From assembly GCF_020567375.1 (NCBI RefSeq), contig NZ_JAJBZM010000001.1, positions 1,037,935 through 1,101,934 on the forward strand: a stretch of 64,000 nt of DNA. Direction: 5' to 3'. Shown one piece after another: positions 8,736 to 17,587 of this stretch (positions within the stretch are counted from its first letter, which is position 1; each line of letters begins with the position of its first letter). The notes beneath the pieces were generated by a model. It was not told the DNA's origin. It saw only the letters and a program-made list of their open reading frames with translations, and did no database searches. The DNA comes from Janibacter melonis (GTDB lineage Bacteria; Actinomycetota; Actinomycetes; Actinomycetales; Dermatophilaceae). The position numbers and the translations under genes were made by a program.

Positions 8736-9446
8736 CTAGGCCGACAGGCCGAGTCGCGCCATGCGCTGCTGGTGGGCGTCGGTGAGCCGCTGCATGATCG
8801 CGCCCATCTCGCCGAGGTCGGCACCGGGCCGCGAGTGGCTCTGGCCGAGGATGAGCTCGACGAGCGCCTCGCGGTGCGCCGCGACGAGCTGGCCCTGCGA
8901 GAGCGCCTCACCCATGAGCCGGCGCCCCCACAGCGCGAGCGGCCCGGCGAGGTGGCGGTCGGCCCGGATCTGGGCCCGCACCTCCTCGACGATGACGTCG
9001 GTGCGCCCGTCGTCGGCCGAGGCCGCGGCGATGATCGCCCGCGACTCGTCGTCGACGAAGACGGAGATCTCGCGGAAGAAGTCGTCGGCGATCCCGTCGC
9101 CGATGTAGGCCTTGACGAGCGCCTCGGCGAGGTTGCGCGGCGCGGTGCGCGCGTGGAAGGAGTCGAAGGCCTCGACGAAGGGGGACATCGCGGCGACGGG
9201 GTCGGCGCCGAGGGCGCGGATGTGCCCGACGAGCAGCTCGTGGCTGTGGAACTCGCCGACCGCCATCCCGGCGACCGCGGTCTTGAGGCGCAGGTCGTCG
9301 GTGAGCTCGCTGTCGGCGGCCATCCGGGTGAAGCCCGACATCGTGCCGTAGGCGATCGCGCCGAGGAGGTCGACCACCCCTTCGCGCTCTCGCTCGCCGA
9401 GGTGCGCTCCGGCGCTCGCGGCGCTCGTCGAGGGGCTGTCGCTCAT
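8736..9446 (-). CDS. Ferritin-like fold protein (tRNA hydroxylase-like family)
   Basis: 236 residues, mostly helical, with Glu/His pairs spaced as in diiron four-helix bundles (GEFHSHELL, EEVRAQIRADRHL). The actinobacterial family is usually described as ferritin-like or tRNA-(ms2io6A)-hydroxylase-like and occurs between DUF3107 and the DEAD-box helicase, as here. The actual substrate is unknown. It is divergent from the helicase gene, with about 200 bp between starts. Confidence 0.7.
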   Translation of the reverse strand: MSDSPSTSAASAGAHLGEREREGVVDLLGAIAYGTMSGFTRMAADSELTDDLRLKTAVAGMAVGEFHSHELLVGHIRALGADPVAAMSPFVEAFDSFHARTAPRNLAEALVKAYIGDGIADDFFREISVFVDDESRAIIAAASADDGRTDVIVEEVRAQIRADRHLAGPLALWGRRLMGEALSQGQLVAAHREALVELILGQSHSRPGADLGEMGAIMQRLTDAHQQRMARLGLSA

Positions 9447-9484
9447 GAGACTTCAGCGTAGTCGTCGTCTCGGGGGCAGGCGGC

Positions 9485-9653
9485 TACCATGGGAGGGACC
9501 ACGGTGCCCGGTCGGCACGCATCTTCTCGCCGGTCCGCGACGGACCGGCAGGCGGCGCCCAGCACGACGCCCCGCCCGCAGACCTCCGATCGGCCCGCCA
9601 CGACGGCGTGACCCCACGTGCCCGCCGCTGATCGAGAGACCTCTGCACACCAC
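9485..9653 (+). promoter_or_regulatory. Promoter and long leader of the DEAD-box helicase gene, with a possible upstream ORF
   Basis: TACCAT at 9485-9490 fits a -10 box. Downstream, GGGAGGG (9491-9497) sits just before GTG 9504, which opens a 35-codon frame ending in TGA at 9609-9611, 42 bp before the helicase ATG. The same frame also has ATG 9489. The short frame is in the same phase as the helicase, separated by one stop codon. It may be a leader peptide, or simply untranslated leader; RNA helicase genes often autoregulate through their leaders. Confidence 0.35.
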
Positions 9654-11282
9654 ATGAGCGACATCACCGAGCAGACCCCTGCCGCGACCGAGCCCGCGAC
9701 CGACCTCCCCACCGTGGAGGAGACGGTCGAGCCCGTGGCGCAGGACGCCCCGCAGCCCACCTTCGCCGACTTCGGCGTCCACCCCGACATCGTCGCGAGC
9801 CTCGCCGACAGCGGGATCATCCACCCCTTCCCCATCCAGGCGATGACCTTGCCCGTCGCCCTCGGCGGCCACGACATCATCGGCCAGGCCAAGACGGGCA
9901 CCGGCAAGACCCTCGGCTTCGGCGTCCCGATCCTCGACGGCATCGACACCGAGACCGACGACACCCGCCCCCAGGCCCTTGCCGTCGCCCCCACCCGTGA
10001 GCTCGCCGTCCAGGTCGCCAGCGACCTCGAGAAGGCCGGCAAGCGCCGCGGCATCAAGGTCCTCACCGTCTACGGCGGCCGGGCCTACGAGCCGCAGATC
10101 GAGGCGCTGCGCGAGGGCGTGCACGTCGTCGTCGGCACCCCGGGCCGGCTCATCGACCTCGCCCAGCAGAAGCACCTCGACCTCTCCGCCGCGCGCACCG
10201 TCGTGCTCGACGAGGCCGACGAGATGCTCGACCTCGGCTTCCTGCCCGACGTCGAGAAGATCATGGCGATGACCCCCGCGGGCCGCCACACGATGCTCTT
10301 CTCCGCGACGATGCCGGGCGCCATCGTCGCCCTCGCGCGTCGCTACATGAACCAGCCGACCCACATCCGCGCGATGACGGAGGACGGCGAGGACCGCCAG
10401 ACCGTCAAGGCAATCGAGCAGTTCGTCTACCGCGCCCACGCGATGGACAAGGTCGAGATGCTCGCCCGCGTCCTGCAGGCCAAGGACCGCGGTCTGACGA
10501 TCATCTTCAGCCGCACCAAGCGCACCGCCGCGAAGGTCGCCGACGAGCTGACCGACCGTGGCTTCGCCGCGGCCTCGATCCACGGCGACCTCGGCCAGGG
10601 CGCACGCGAGCAGGCGCTGCGCGCCTTCCGCAACGGCAAGGTCGACGTCCTCGTCGCGACCGACGTCGCCGCCCGCGGCATCGACGTCAGCAACGTCACC
10701 CACGTCGTCAACTACCAGTGCCCCGACGACGAGAAGACCTACGTCCACCGCATCGGTCGCACCGGTCGCGCCGGCAACACCGGCGTCGCGGTGACGCTCG
10801 TCGACTGGGACGACATGACGAAGTGGTCGGTCATCAACCGTCAGCTCGACCTCGGCATCCCCGAGCCCGTCGAGACCTACTCCTCCTCGCCCAACCTCTA
10901 CGAGGACCTCGACATCCCGCAGGGCGCGAAGGGGCGTCTGCCCCGGGCCCAGCGCACCCGCGAGGGCCTGTCGGCCGAGGTCCTCGAGGACCTCGGCGAG
11001 ACCGGCAAGTCCGGCGGTCGTCGCCCCCAGGGCGGTCGTGACGGCGGTCGCGGTCGCGACGGCGGGCGCGGCCGTGGCGAAGGGGGTCGCGGCGAAGGGG
11101 GTCGTGGCGACGGTGGTCGTGGCGACGGCGGTCGTGGCCGTGGCTCCCGCGAGGGCGGGGAGCGCCGCGAGGGCGCCTCGGCGTCCGGCGAGGGCGCCCC
11201 GCGCCGCAACCGGAACCGTCGCCGCACCCGCGGCGGTCAGGACGGCCAGACGAGCACGGGCTCGGCCCCGGCCCAGGGCTGA
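9654..11282 (+). CDS. rhlE: DEAD-box ATP-dependent RNA helicase with RGG-like tail
   Basis: 542 residues from ATG 9654. In-frame GTG 9618 is possible but lacks a ribosome site. The helicase core is complete: Q-motif region FPIQAMTLP, Walker A AKTGTGKT (K85), DEAD (186-189), SAT (217-219) and HRIGRTGRAG. The last 100 residues are a basic Gly/Arg/Asp tail of GGRGD/GGRGE repeats, an RNA-binding extension common in actinobacterial DEAD proteins. It likely unwinds structured RNA in ribosome assembly and mRNA decay. The RhlE label follows the Mycobacterium gene in the same context; orthology to E. coli RhlE is not implied. Confidence 0.88.
   Translation: MSDITEQTPAATEPATDLPTVEETVEPVAQDAPQPTFADFGVHPDIVASLADSGIIHPFPIQAMTLPVALGGHDIIGQAKTGTGKTLGFGVPILDGIDTETDDTRPQALAVAPTRELAVQVASDLEKAGKRRGIKVLTVYGGRAYEPQIEALREGVHVVVGTPGRLIDLAQQKHLDLSAARTVVLDEADEMLDLGFLPDVEKIMAMTPAGRHTMLFSATMPGAIVALARRYMNQPTHIRAMTEDGEDRQTVKAIEQFVYRAHAMDKVEMLARVLQAKDRGLTIIFSRTKRTAAKVADELTDRGFAAASIHGDLGQGAREQALRAFRNGKVDVLVATDVAARGIDVSNVTHVVNYQCPDDEKTYVHRIGRTGRAGNTGVAVTLVDWDDMTKWSVINRQLDLGIPEPVETYSSSPNLYEDLDIPQGAKGRLPRAQRTREGLSAEVLEDLGETGKSGGRRPQGGRDGGRGRDGGRGRGEGGRGEGGRGDGGRGDGGRGRGSREGGERREGASASGEGAPRRNRNRRRTRGGQDGQTSTGSAPAQG
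11031..11144 (+). repeat. In-frame GGR(D/E/G) codon repeats in helicase tail
   Basis: About 38 codons made of near-identical GGCGGTCGTGAC-like units encoding GGRGD, GGRGE and GGRDG. Two consecutive units carry the CGAAGGGG octamer (11078 and 11093). Copy number may vary between strains. Confidence 0.7.
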
Positions 11283-11294
11283 GGACTGCCGCCG

Positions 11295-12977
11295 GTGCCC
11301 TCGGGCCCTCGCGCCCGACGGGCGCTCACCAGTGCTGCGCGACGCGGGTACCGCGTCGCGCAGCGCCTGCGTCCGCGGGCGAGCGCGTCCGACGGCCGCC
11401 CCGCCGCGGCGGTGTGCGCGGAGCTCGAGGCGCTGACGCAGGACGGTCGGGGTGACGCCGCGGTCGCCCTCGTGCGCCGAGAGCTCGTCGCGCTGGGCCG
11501 CGACGTCGTCTTCCTCGACCTCGCCCGCCGCGCCGCGTCGCGTGCCGGCGAGCCGACGCTCCAGCTCGAGGTCGTCCGCGCGCAGCTCGCCGCGACCTCG
11601 CGGCTCGAGGCACCGGTCCGCGCGCGCCTCGAGCGCGCCCGCCGGCAGGTCGAGGGCCGGCTGCGCGAGACCGACCCGTCGTGGGCGCCGGGCGTGCCCG
11701 CCGAGGTCGTCGCGAGCGCCGTCGAGCTGCTCGACCAGACCCGCGCCGAGCGGGGCGGGGGTCTCCCCCTTCGCCCGGCTCACCTGCTGAAGATCGCGCT
11801 CCCCCAGCGCCAGTCCGGCTACTCCGTGCGCACCCGGTACAACCTCGCGGCCCAGGTCGAGGCCGGGCTTGACCCGGTGGCGGTCACCGCGCTCGACTTC
11901 GCCGCCGACGACGACTCGCCGCAGGACGTCCACGGCGTGCCGCACCACCACCTCCGGCGCGCCCAGGTGCCGGCGCACGAGACCCACGACGAGCACCTCG
12001 ACGCGTACGCCCGCGCGCTCGCGCCGGTGCTCGCCGGTCTCGCCCCCGACCTGCTCCACGTGCACTCCGGCGGCCGCGGGTACGAGGCCGCGCTCGTCGG
12101 CGGCGCCGTCGCCCAGGCCCTCGGGCTGCCGTGGGTCTACGAGGTGCGCGGCTTCTTCGAGGCGACGTGGAGCCCGGACCCCGAGCACGCCGAGGGGGCC
12201 GAGACCTACCGGCGCCGGCGCGCGGCCGACACCCGCGCGATGCTCGCCGCCGATGCCGTCGTCACCCTCTCGGAGTCGATGCGCGGCGACATCGTCGGTC
12301 GTGGTGTGCCCGCCGAGCGGGTGCACGTCGTGCCCAACGGCGTCGACGCGCAGGCCTTCTCGCCGCGCGAGCGGAGCCCCGAGCTCGTGCAGCGCTACGG
12401 GCTCGAGGGCCGCTTCGTCTTCGGCTACGTCTCCAACCTCGACCACTACCGCGAGGCGCAGGAGCTGCTCGTCGACGCCGCGATGGCGCTGCGGGCGAAG
12501 GGGGTCGACGCCACCGCCCTCGTCGTCGGCGACGGGCAACGACGGGCCGAGGTCGAGGCGCACGCCGCGGCCGTCGGCGCGGGCGACGCCGTCGTCTTCA
12601 CCGGGCGGGTCCCGCACGACGAGGTCCTCGACCACTACGCGCTCATGGACGTCTTCGTCGTCCCGCGCGTCGACGAGCAGGCCGCCCGGCTCGTCACCCC
12701 GCTCAAGCCCTTCGAGGCGATGGCGGCGGGCCTGCCCGTCGTCGTCTCCGACCTGCCCGCGCTCACGGAGATCACCGGGGCGGGTGCGCGCGGCGAGTCC
12801 TTCCCCGCCGGCGACGGCACCGCGCTCGCCGACGTCCTCGCCCGCCTGCACGCCGATCCGGCGCGGCGGGCCGAGCTCGCCGCGGCCGGTCGCGAGTGGG
12901 TGAGCACGCAGCGCTCGTGGAGCGCCAACGGCCCCCGCTACCAGGCCGTCTACGACGCCGTCCTGCGCGACCGCTGA
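11295..12977 (+). CDS. Family 4 (GT-B) glycosyltransferase
   Basis: 560 residues from GTG 11295, 12 bp after the helicase stop. The first 150 residues are Arg/Ala/Leu-rich helices. Then comes a GT-B transferase: an acceptor domain with PDLLHVHSGGRG, VPNGVD, and a donor domain with GYVSNLDHYREAQ, TGRVPHDEVL and the E-containing PLKPFEAMAAGLPVVVSDLP (nucleotide-sugar binding). No signal peptide, so it works at the cytoplasmic face. Sugar and acceptor unknown. Two more transferases lie downstream on the other strand, suggesting a cell-surface glycan locus. Confidence 0.85.
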   Translation: MPSGPRARRALTSAARRGYRVAQRLRPRASASDGRPAAAVCAELEALTQDGRGDAAVALVRRELVALGRDVVFLDLARRAASRAGEPTLQLEVVRAQLAATSRLEAPVRARLERARRQVEGRLRETDPSWAPGVPAEVVASAVELLDQTRAERGGGLPLRPAHLLKIALPQRQSGYSVRTRYNLAAQVEAGLDPVAVTALDFAADDDSPQDVHGVPHHHLRRAQVPAHETHDEHLDAYARALAPVLAGLAPDLLHVHSGGRGYEAALVGGAVAQALGLPWVYEVRGFFEATWSPDPEHAEGAETYRRRRAADTRAMLAADAVVTLSESMRGDIVGRGVPAERVHVVPNGVDAQAFSPRERSPELVQRYGLEGRFVFGYVSNLDHYREAQELLVDAAMALRAKGVDATALVVGDGQRRAEVEAHAAAVGAGDAVVFTGRVPHDEVLDHYALMDVFVVPRVDEQAARLVTPLKPFEAMAAGLPVVVSDLPALTEITGAGARGESFPAGDGTALADVLARLHADPARRAELAAAGREWVSTQRSWSANGPRYQAVYDAVLRDR

Positions 12978-13003
12978 CCCCGCCGCTCCCCCTTCGCCCC
13001 GGG

Positions 13004-13093
13004 CTACGAAACCCTGCTGGCTGCCCTTCGACGAGCGAGGACCCTTTCGAAAGGGTCCTGACTGATCAAGAGGCAGCCGGCAGGGTTTCGTAG
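13004..13093. repeat. 90-bp palindromic element, copy A
   Basis: The outer arms (13004-13025 and 13072-13093, 22 nt each) pair with one mismatch. An inner perfect 22-bp palindrome centred on TTCGAA occupies 13038-13059. The element fills the gap between two convergent genes and ends 1 bp before the stop of the next gene, so it may act as a terminator. Two other 90-bp copies lie at 56259 and 57370. Confidence 0.85.
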
Positions 13094-13094
13094 G

Positions 13095-13694
13095 TCAGGG
13101 GGTCTCGTCGAGGATCGGCGAGCACTCGCGGTCCTTCGTGGCCGGCGTGCGCCCGCACAGCGTGTGCTGCAGCGTGAAGGTCTGCTCCTGCTCGCGGCCG
13201 TCGACCTCGTAGGTGACCCGCACGCCGCGGATGGGCACGTCCTGGACGCGGTCGACCGTCAGGCCGAGGACGAGGGACCACGTCTGCGAGCCTCGGGGCA
13301 GCGGCCCCGCCGGGAGGCCGGTGCGGAAGTGGTCCGCCGCTCCCGGGTACCTCGCGAAGATCGAGCGCGGCGGGAACCTCGACTCCGCGAAGGCCATCTT
13401 CGACCCGCTGGAGTCCATCCAGCCCACGCCGGCCAGCGTGACGCCGTCGCCTGCGTCGATCGCCACGTCGGTGACGGTGACCGGCCCCTGGGCGGGGTCG
13501 GAGTGGACCGGTCCGAGCGACCACGACATCGGCACGTCCACGTCTGCCGACGTCGAGATAGCTGCGTCGGTCAGCTCTTGGATCGTCAGGGCGTCGGCGG
13601 GCTCCTCACGCCACCGCGCGGTCGACCACCAGCCCAGACCGGCGACGAGCACGAGGGCGACGATGGCCAGGGCCGCGACGACGGGACGCTTCAT
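13095..13694 (-). CDS. Small exported or membrane-anchored protein, unknown function
   Basis: 199 residues. An N-terminal hydrophobic segment after MKRP (residues 5-24) would act as signal anchor. The rest is a soluble extracytoplasmic domain with two Cys near the C-terminus (HTLCGRTPATKDREC), possibly a disulfide. No family recognised. It is transcribed toward the 90-bp palindrome and lies between two glycosyltransferase genes. Confidence 0.65.
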   Translation of the reverse strand: MKRPVVAALAIVALVLVAGLGWWSTARWREEPADALTIQELTDAAISTSADVDVPMSWSLGPVHSDPAQGPVTVTDVAIDAGDGVTLAGVGWMDSSGSKMAFAESRFPPRSIFARYPGAADHFRTGLPAGPLPRGSQTWSLVLGLTVDRVQDVPIRGVRVTYEVDGREQEQTFTLQHTLCGRTPATKDRECSPILDETP

Positions 13695-13750
13695 GCCCGG
13701 ACGCTAGCGGTGCGAGAGACCCGCCGCAGCCGGTCGGCGCAGACGCGCCG

Positions 13751-15499
13751 TCAGACGTCGACGTGCTCGCGCGGGTCGCCGTAGAAGGCGACCCGGCCCG
13801 AGGCGTTCATGAAGCGCGCGTCCTCGATCGTCCACGTGTGCGCGTGGCGATCGGTCCCCCGGATCGACACGTAGCCGAAGCGGTCCGAGGAGTACGTGCG
13901 CATCCCCGCCGCCTGCACCCGGTCGAGCAGGTCGGTGTCGACGGCCCGCGGCAAGTCGGAGAAGCGCAGCCGCCGCATGACCTCGCCCTCGACGAGGATC
14001 GAGCCGCCCTGGACGAGCCGTGTGTACCGGTGCTCGTCCTTGGGGAAGCGCAGGACGACCGCGCCGGTGCTGCGCAGCCACGTGTAGTGGCACCACTTGC
14101 CGACCACCTGCGCGCCGGAGACGGCGAAGGCGTCGACGAGGTCGGTGAGGTAGTGCCGCCCGTAGAAGTTGTCGTCGTCGACCTTCGCGACGTAGCGACC
14201 GTCCGCGGCGTCGACGCCGAGGTTGAGGCAGGCCCCGAGCGTGAGGTCGGGGCGGGCCTGGCGCACGACGACGTCCTCGATCCCGCGGTCGCGCATCATC
14301 GCCTCGACCTCGGCGGGGCGGTCGTCGAGACCGTGCAGCACGAGGACGAGCTGGACGTTGCCATGCTGCGTCTCGACCTGCCGGGCGATGTTGTCGGCGA
14401 CGGTCGTCAGCTCGTGCGACCTGTTCGTCGACACGACGGCGCTCACCCCGCGGTCGCCGCACACGCCGAGCGGGGTGCGCCGGGGCGGGTCGACGAGACC
14501 GGCGAGCCGGGAGATCGAGCTCACCCGGTCGGCGAAGGTGTGCCCGGCGCGGGCTGCGCGACCGGCGACGAGACCGGCCCGGTCGACGAGCTCGTCCTGC
14601 CACAGCGCGGCGACGACCTGCTGACGCATCGCGTCGTCGCCCTCGGCGACCGCGACCCCTTCGGCGATGTCGGCGGGCAGCCGGTCGGCGGCCTCGGGGG
14701 TGGCGAGGACGGGCGTGCCGGAGGCTGCGGCCTCGACGACCTGCCACCCCACCTTCGGCCGGTCGGCGACGACGGCGAGCGATCGGTAGTGGGCGAGCAT
14801 CGGCCGGTCGCCGTCGGGTGCGGAGGCCGAGCCCTGGGCGCCGAGGACGTCGAGACGGGTGGGCTGCGCCGGCGCGAGCCGCGTCACGTCGTAGCCGGGG
14901 TCCCCGGTGATCGCGACGGCCTGCTCGCGCCGGCGGGCGGGCCCGGTGCGGGCGGGCGAGTGGACGAAGGGGTCGGCAGCCGGCCCGAGATGGGTGACCT
15001 CGCCGCCGAGCTCGGCGGCGTAGGCGGCGACGGCCTCGGCGTCGTCGACGGCCACGCGCAGCCGCGGGTCCGCCTCTCGAAGTCGCTGCAGCGCACGGGA
15101 GCCCGCGATCTCGACCTGGCTGCCCGTCACCCACGCCACGACGGGGATCCCGCAGCCGTGCGCGGCGGCGGCGAGCCGGACCTGGTCCTCGAGCGGCGCC
15201 TGCGCCGCGACCTCGCTGCTCGCGTCGACCTCGAGGAGCACGACGTCAGCCCCGACGACCTCGTCCTGCAGCCGCAGCAGGGGCGCGAGCCCGCGACGGA
15301 CCCGCTCCCCGGCGTGGACGACGGCCCGCGGTGCGCTGGCGCGCGGTGCCGGCACCTCCTCGTCGAGGGGTGCCGCGACGAGCGCGTGACGGGCGCGGGC
15401 CGCGCGGGCCGCGCGCTGGTCGGCCGTCGCGTCACCGACGAGGCGTCGTGCCCGCTGCACGGGTCGGCGCAGGCTCGTCGACAGGTCCTTGGCCATCAT
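13751..15499 (-). CDS. Two-domain glycosyltransferase (CgeB-like + GT2-like)
   Basis: 582 residues; ATG 15499 or the next codon 15496. The N-terminal half resembles a GT-B donor domain (KVGWQVVEAAASGTPVLATPE). The C-terminal half is GT2-like, with SAVVSTNRSHELTTVADNI, GACLNLGVDAADGRY and the metal motif KVDDDNFYG, followed by VGKWCHYTWLRS. The arrangement suggests a bifunctional transferase or a lineage-specific fusion. No transmembrane segments. It lies next to a second GT2 gene read in the same direction, 55 bp away, so the two probably act on the same surface polymer. Confidence 0.75.
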   Translation of the reverse strand: MMAKDLSTSLRRPVQRARRLVGDATADQRAARAARARHALVAAPLDEEVPAPRASAPRAVVHAGERVRRGLAPLLRLQDEVVGADVVLLEVDASSEVAAQAPLEDQVRLAAAAHGCGIPVVAWVTGSQVEIAGSRALQRLREADPRLRVAVDDAEAVAAYAAELGGEVTHLGPAADPFVHSPARTGPARRREQAVAITGDPGYDVTRLAPAQPTRLDVLGAQGSASAPDGDRPMLAHYRSLAVVADRPKVGWQVVEAAASGTPVLATPEAADRLPADIAEGVAVAEGDDAMRQQVVAALWQDELVDRAGLVAGRAARAGHTFADRVSSISRLAGLVDPPRRTPLGVCGDRGVSAVVSTNRSHELTTVADNIARQVETQHGNVQLVLVLHGLDDRPAEVEAMMRDRGIEDVVVRQARPDLTLGACLNLGVDAADGRYVAKVDDDNFYGRHYLTDLVDAFAVSGAQVVGKWCHYTWLRSTGAVVLRFPKDEHRYTRLVQGGSILVEGEVMRRLRFSDLPRAVDTDLLDRVQAAGMRTYSSDRFGYVSIRGTDRHAHTWTIEDARFMNASGRVAFYGDPREHVDV

Positions 15500-15554
15500 G
15501 CTCCTCGCACGCGTGAGTGCCGCCCGGTCCCGGGCAGGCGGTGGTCACAGGATG

Positions 15555-17585
15555 TCAGGTGCGCGGGCGCACCTGGACCGCGACCTCGTCGCGGGCGGCG
15601 GCGGCCGGCACCCACCGCGGGGCGGGCACCCCCCACGTCGCGAGCTCGTCCTCGACGGCGGCCCGGGTCCACGCCAGGGTCACCCGGTGCGTGTGCGCGC
15701 CGTCGGGCTCGCCGACGAGCACCGCCCCGGCGCTGACGAGCGGTGCCGGGCGTCCCGCGACGGCGACCTCGGGCGTGCGCACCCACACGACGACGGCCTC
15801 GACGGCCTCCTCGGGGTGCACCTGGGTGACCGTCCCGGCGTCGACGAGACGCCGCACCGCGGCCTGCAGGCCCTTGCGGTACAGGCGCATCCGCGCGGGG
15901 TTCTCCCGGTGCAGGAGCGCGACGCGCAGACCGCTGGCGGCGAGCGCCTCGAGGTCCGCGGCGAGCGATGCCGGGTCGACCATCGTGTCGGCCGCGTCGT
16001 CGACGACGAGGACGTCGACGCGAGGGTGCGGCGCGTCGCTCGTCCACGCGCGCGGGGCGGCGAAGGGGGCCCGCTCGCCCAGGGTGACGGGCTCCCCCTT
16101 CGGCAGGGTGCGGTGCCACGCCTTGTACGCGGAGCGGTAGGCCAGACGGCCGCCGACGCCCCACCCGACGCCGAAGTCGGAGCGCGACAGCGACCCTGGC
16201 CGCAGCCGCGTGAGCTGCAGCGCCGGCTCGATCGTCGGGGGCTCGACCCCGGTGACCGCGACGACCCGCGCGTCGTACTCGCTGTCCGCGCTCTTGCGGA
16301 CCTCGTCGAAGGGGCCGACGAGGGTCAGGGTCGAGCGGCGCAGCATCGGGCCGGCGGCGTTGTGCCGCACGGCGGGGTAGCCGGGCCAGGCGAGGTGGAG
16401 CCGGTCGTCGCCGCGCAGGGCGAGCGAGCGGGTCATCGGCAGGTCGGGGTCGGCGAGGAGCGGCAGCAGCGCGCGCTCGACCCGCTCGGGGTGGATCCAG
16501 TCGTCGGCGTCGAGGAAGGCGACGTACTCCCCCGTCGACGCCGCGACGCCCTCGTTGCGTGCGCGGTAGGCGCCGCCGTTGCTCTCCCGCGTGACGACCC
16601 GGGCCCGCGGGTGCAGCGCCGCCGCCCGCGCGATCGTCTCCGCGTGCTCGGGGCCCGAGGCGTCGTCGACGACGACGACCTCGACCTGCGGCCAGGTCTG
16701 GTCGAGCAGGGCGCGCATCGCCGTCGTCAGCCACGGACCGGGGCGGTAGGCGGTGACGACGACGCTGACGAGCGGCAGCACGGCGGGGTCGCCACCGGCC
16801 TCGCGGACCCGCGCGGGCAGACCCTCGCGCAGCACGGCGAGCTCGGCCGGGTCGGGACCGACCCGGTCCAGCACCGGCAGCTCCTCGAAGGCCGCGACCG
16901 CCCCTGCGCCGACGACGTCGGCGAGCTCGTCGTCGTCGAGCAGCCGCGGCACGAGCATCCCCGCCTCGCGCCACCGGCGGGTGACGCCGGACCACCAGGT
17001 CGCCTCGTCGCCCCCCAGGTCGGGGTGCGCGAGATCGGTCTCGAGGTCGGCCCGCTCGTCGTCGGAGAGGGTCGTGAGCAGGGCGAGCTCGCGGCGCAGC
17101 CGCTGCTCGCCCGGCCCGGCGACGACGAGCGGCCCCGGCTCGGCCGCGCCGCGCATCCCGCGCAGGAGCGCGTGGGCGTAGAGCAGCGCCTGGCGCCCGG
17201 TGAGCTGGTCGGCCGCGCCGTCGGCGACGAGCCGCGAGACGACGTCGACGCCTGCCCGGACGTCCTGCCCGTCGTCGCCGACGAGGAGCAGCTCGGCGTG
17301 CCCGGCGCGCCAGCTCGGCGACCCGGTGCGCTCGGCGAGGAGACCGGCGACGTCGCGCAGCAGCGCCCCCTTCGTCCGCAGACCCGTCGCGACGACGTCG
17401 TCGACACCGATCTGCTCACCCGCCCGGGCGTACGCGGCGAGCAGCGGGTCGACGTCGCCGAGGCGCGTCGGGCGCAGCCGTGCCCGCAGCGGCTGGAGCA
17501 CCCGTCGTCGCGCGGCGGGGTCGCCGCTGACGACGGCTCGGACCCCTCCCGCGGCGAGGGTGCGGGCGCGCTGCAGGCTGGCCAC
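15555..17585 (-). CDS. Family 2 glycosyltransferase, large, with flanking unknown domains
   Basis: 676 residues from GTG 17585, which lies 2 bp after the alcohol dehydrogenase stop; the frame stays open upstream but only as a shadow of that gene. The middle holds a GT2 domain: PLVSVVVTAYRPGPWL, VVVVDDASG, NGGAYRARNEG and the DxD motif FLDADDW. About 250 helical residues precede it and about 180 follow it (YRSAYKAWHRTLPKGEP, then a Rossmann-like VDVLVVDDAAD). The neighbouring domains are not recognised. Close packing with the dehydrogenase suggests cotranscription but no functional link is evident. Confidence 0.75.
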   Translation of the reverse strand: MASLQRARTLAAGGVRAVVSGDPAARRRVLQPLRARLRPTRLGDVDPLLAAYARAGEQIGVDDVVATGLRTKGALLRDVAGLLAERTGSPSWRAGHAELLLVGDDGQDVRAGVDVVSRLVADGAADQLTGRQALLYAHALLRGMRGAAEPGPLVVAGPGEQRLRRELALLTTLSDDERADLETDLAHPDLGGDEATWWSGVTRRWREAGMLVPRLLDDDELADVVGAGAVAAFEELPVLDRVGPDPAELAVLREGLPARVREAGGDPAVLPLVSVVVTAYRPGPWLTTAMRALLDQTWPQVEVVVVDDASGPEHAETIARAAALHPRARVVTRESNGGAYRARNEGVAASTGEYVAFLDADDWIHPERVERALLPLLADPDLPMTRSLALRGDDRLHLAWPGYPAVRHNAAGPMLRRSTLTLVGPFDEVRKSADSEYDARVVAVTGVEPPTIEPALQLTRLRPGSLSRSDFGVGWGVGGRLAYRSAYKAWHRTLPKGEPVTLGERAPFAAPRAWTSDAPHPRVDVLVVDDAADTMVDPASLAADLEALAASGLRVALLHRENPARMRLYRKGLQAAVRRLVDAGTVTQVHPEEAVEAVVVWVRTPEVAVAGRPAPLVSAGAVLVGEPDGAHTHRVTLAWTRAAVEDELATWGVPAPRWVPAAAARDEVAVQVRPRT

Positions 17586-17587
17586 GC

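Noticed and set aside
9453-12851. Long minus-strand frame opposite the helicase and GT4 genes
   Set aside because: Antisense shadow; both plus-strand genes have complete conserved motifs.
13038-13059. Perfect 22-bp palindrome as a phage attachment or resolvase site
   Set aside because: It is the inner part of a 90-bp repeat found three times, and no integrase or recombinase gene is near.
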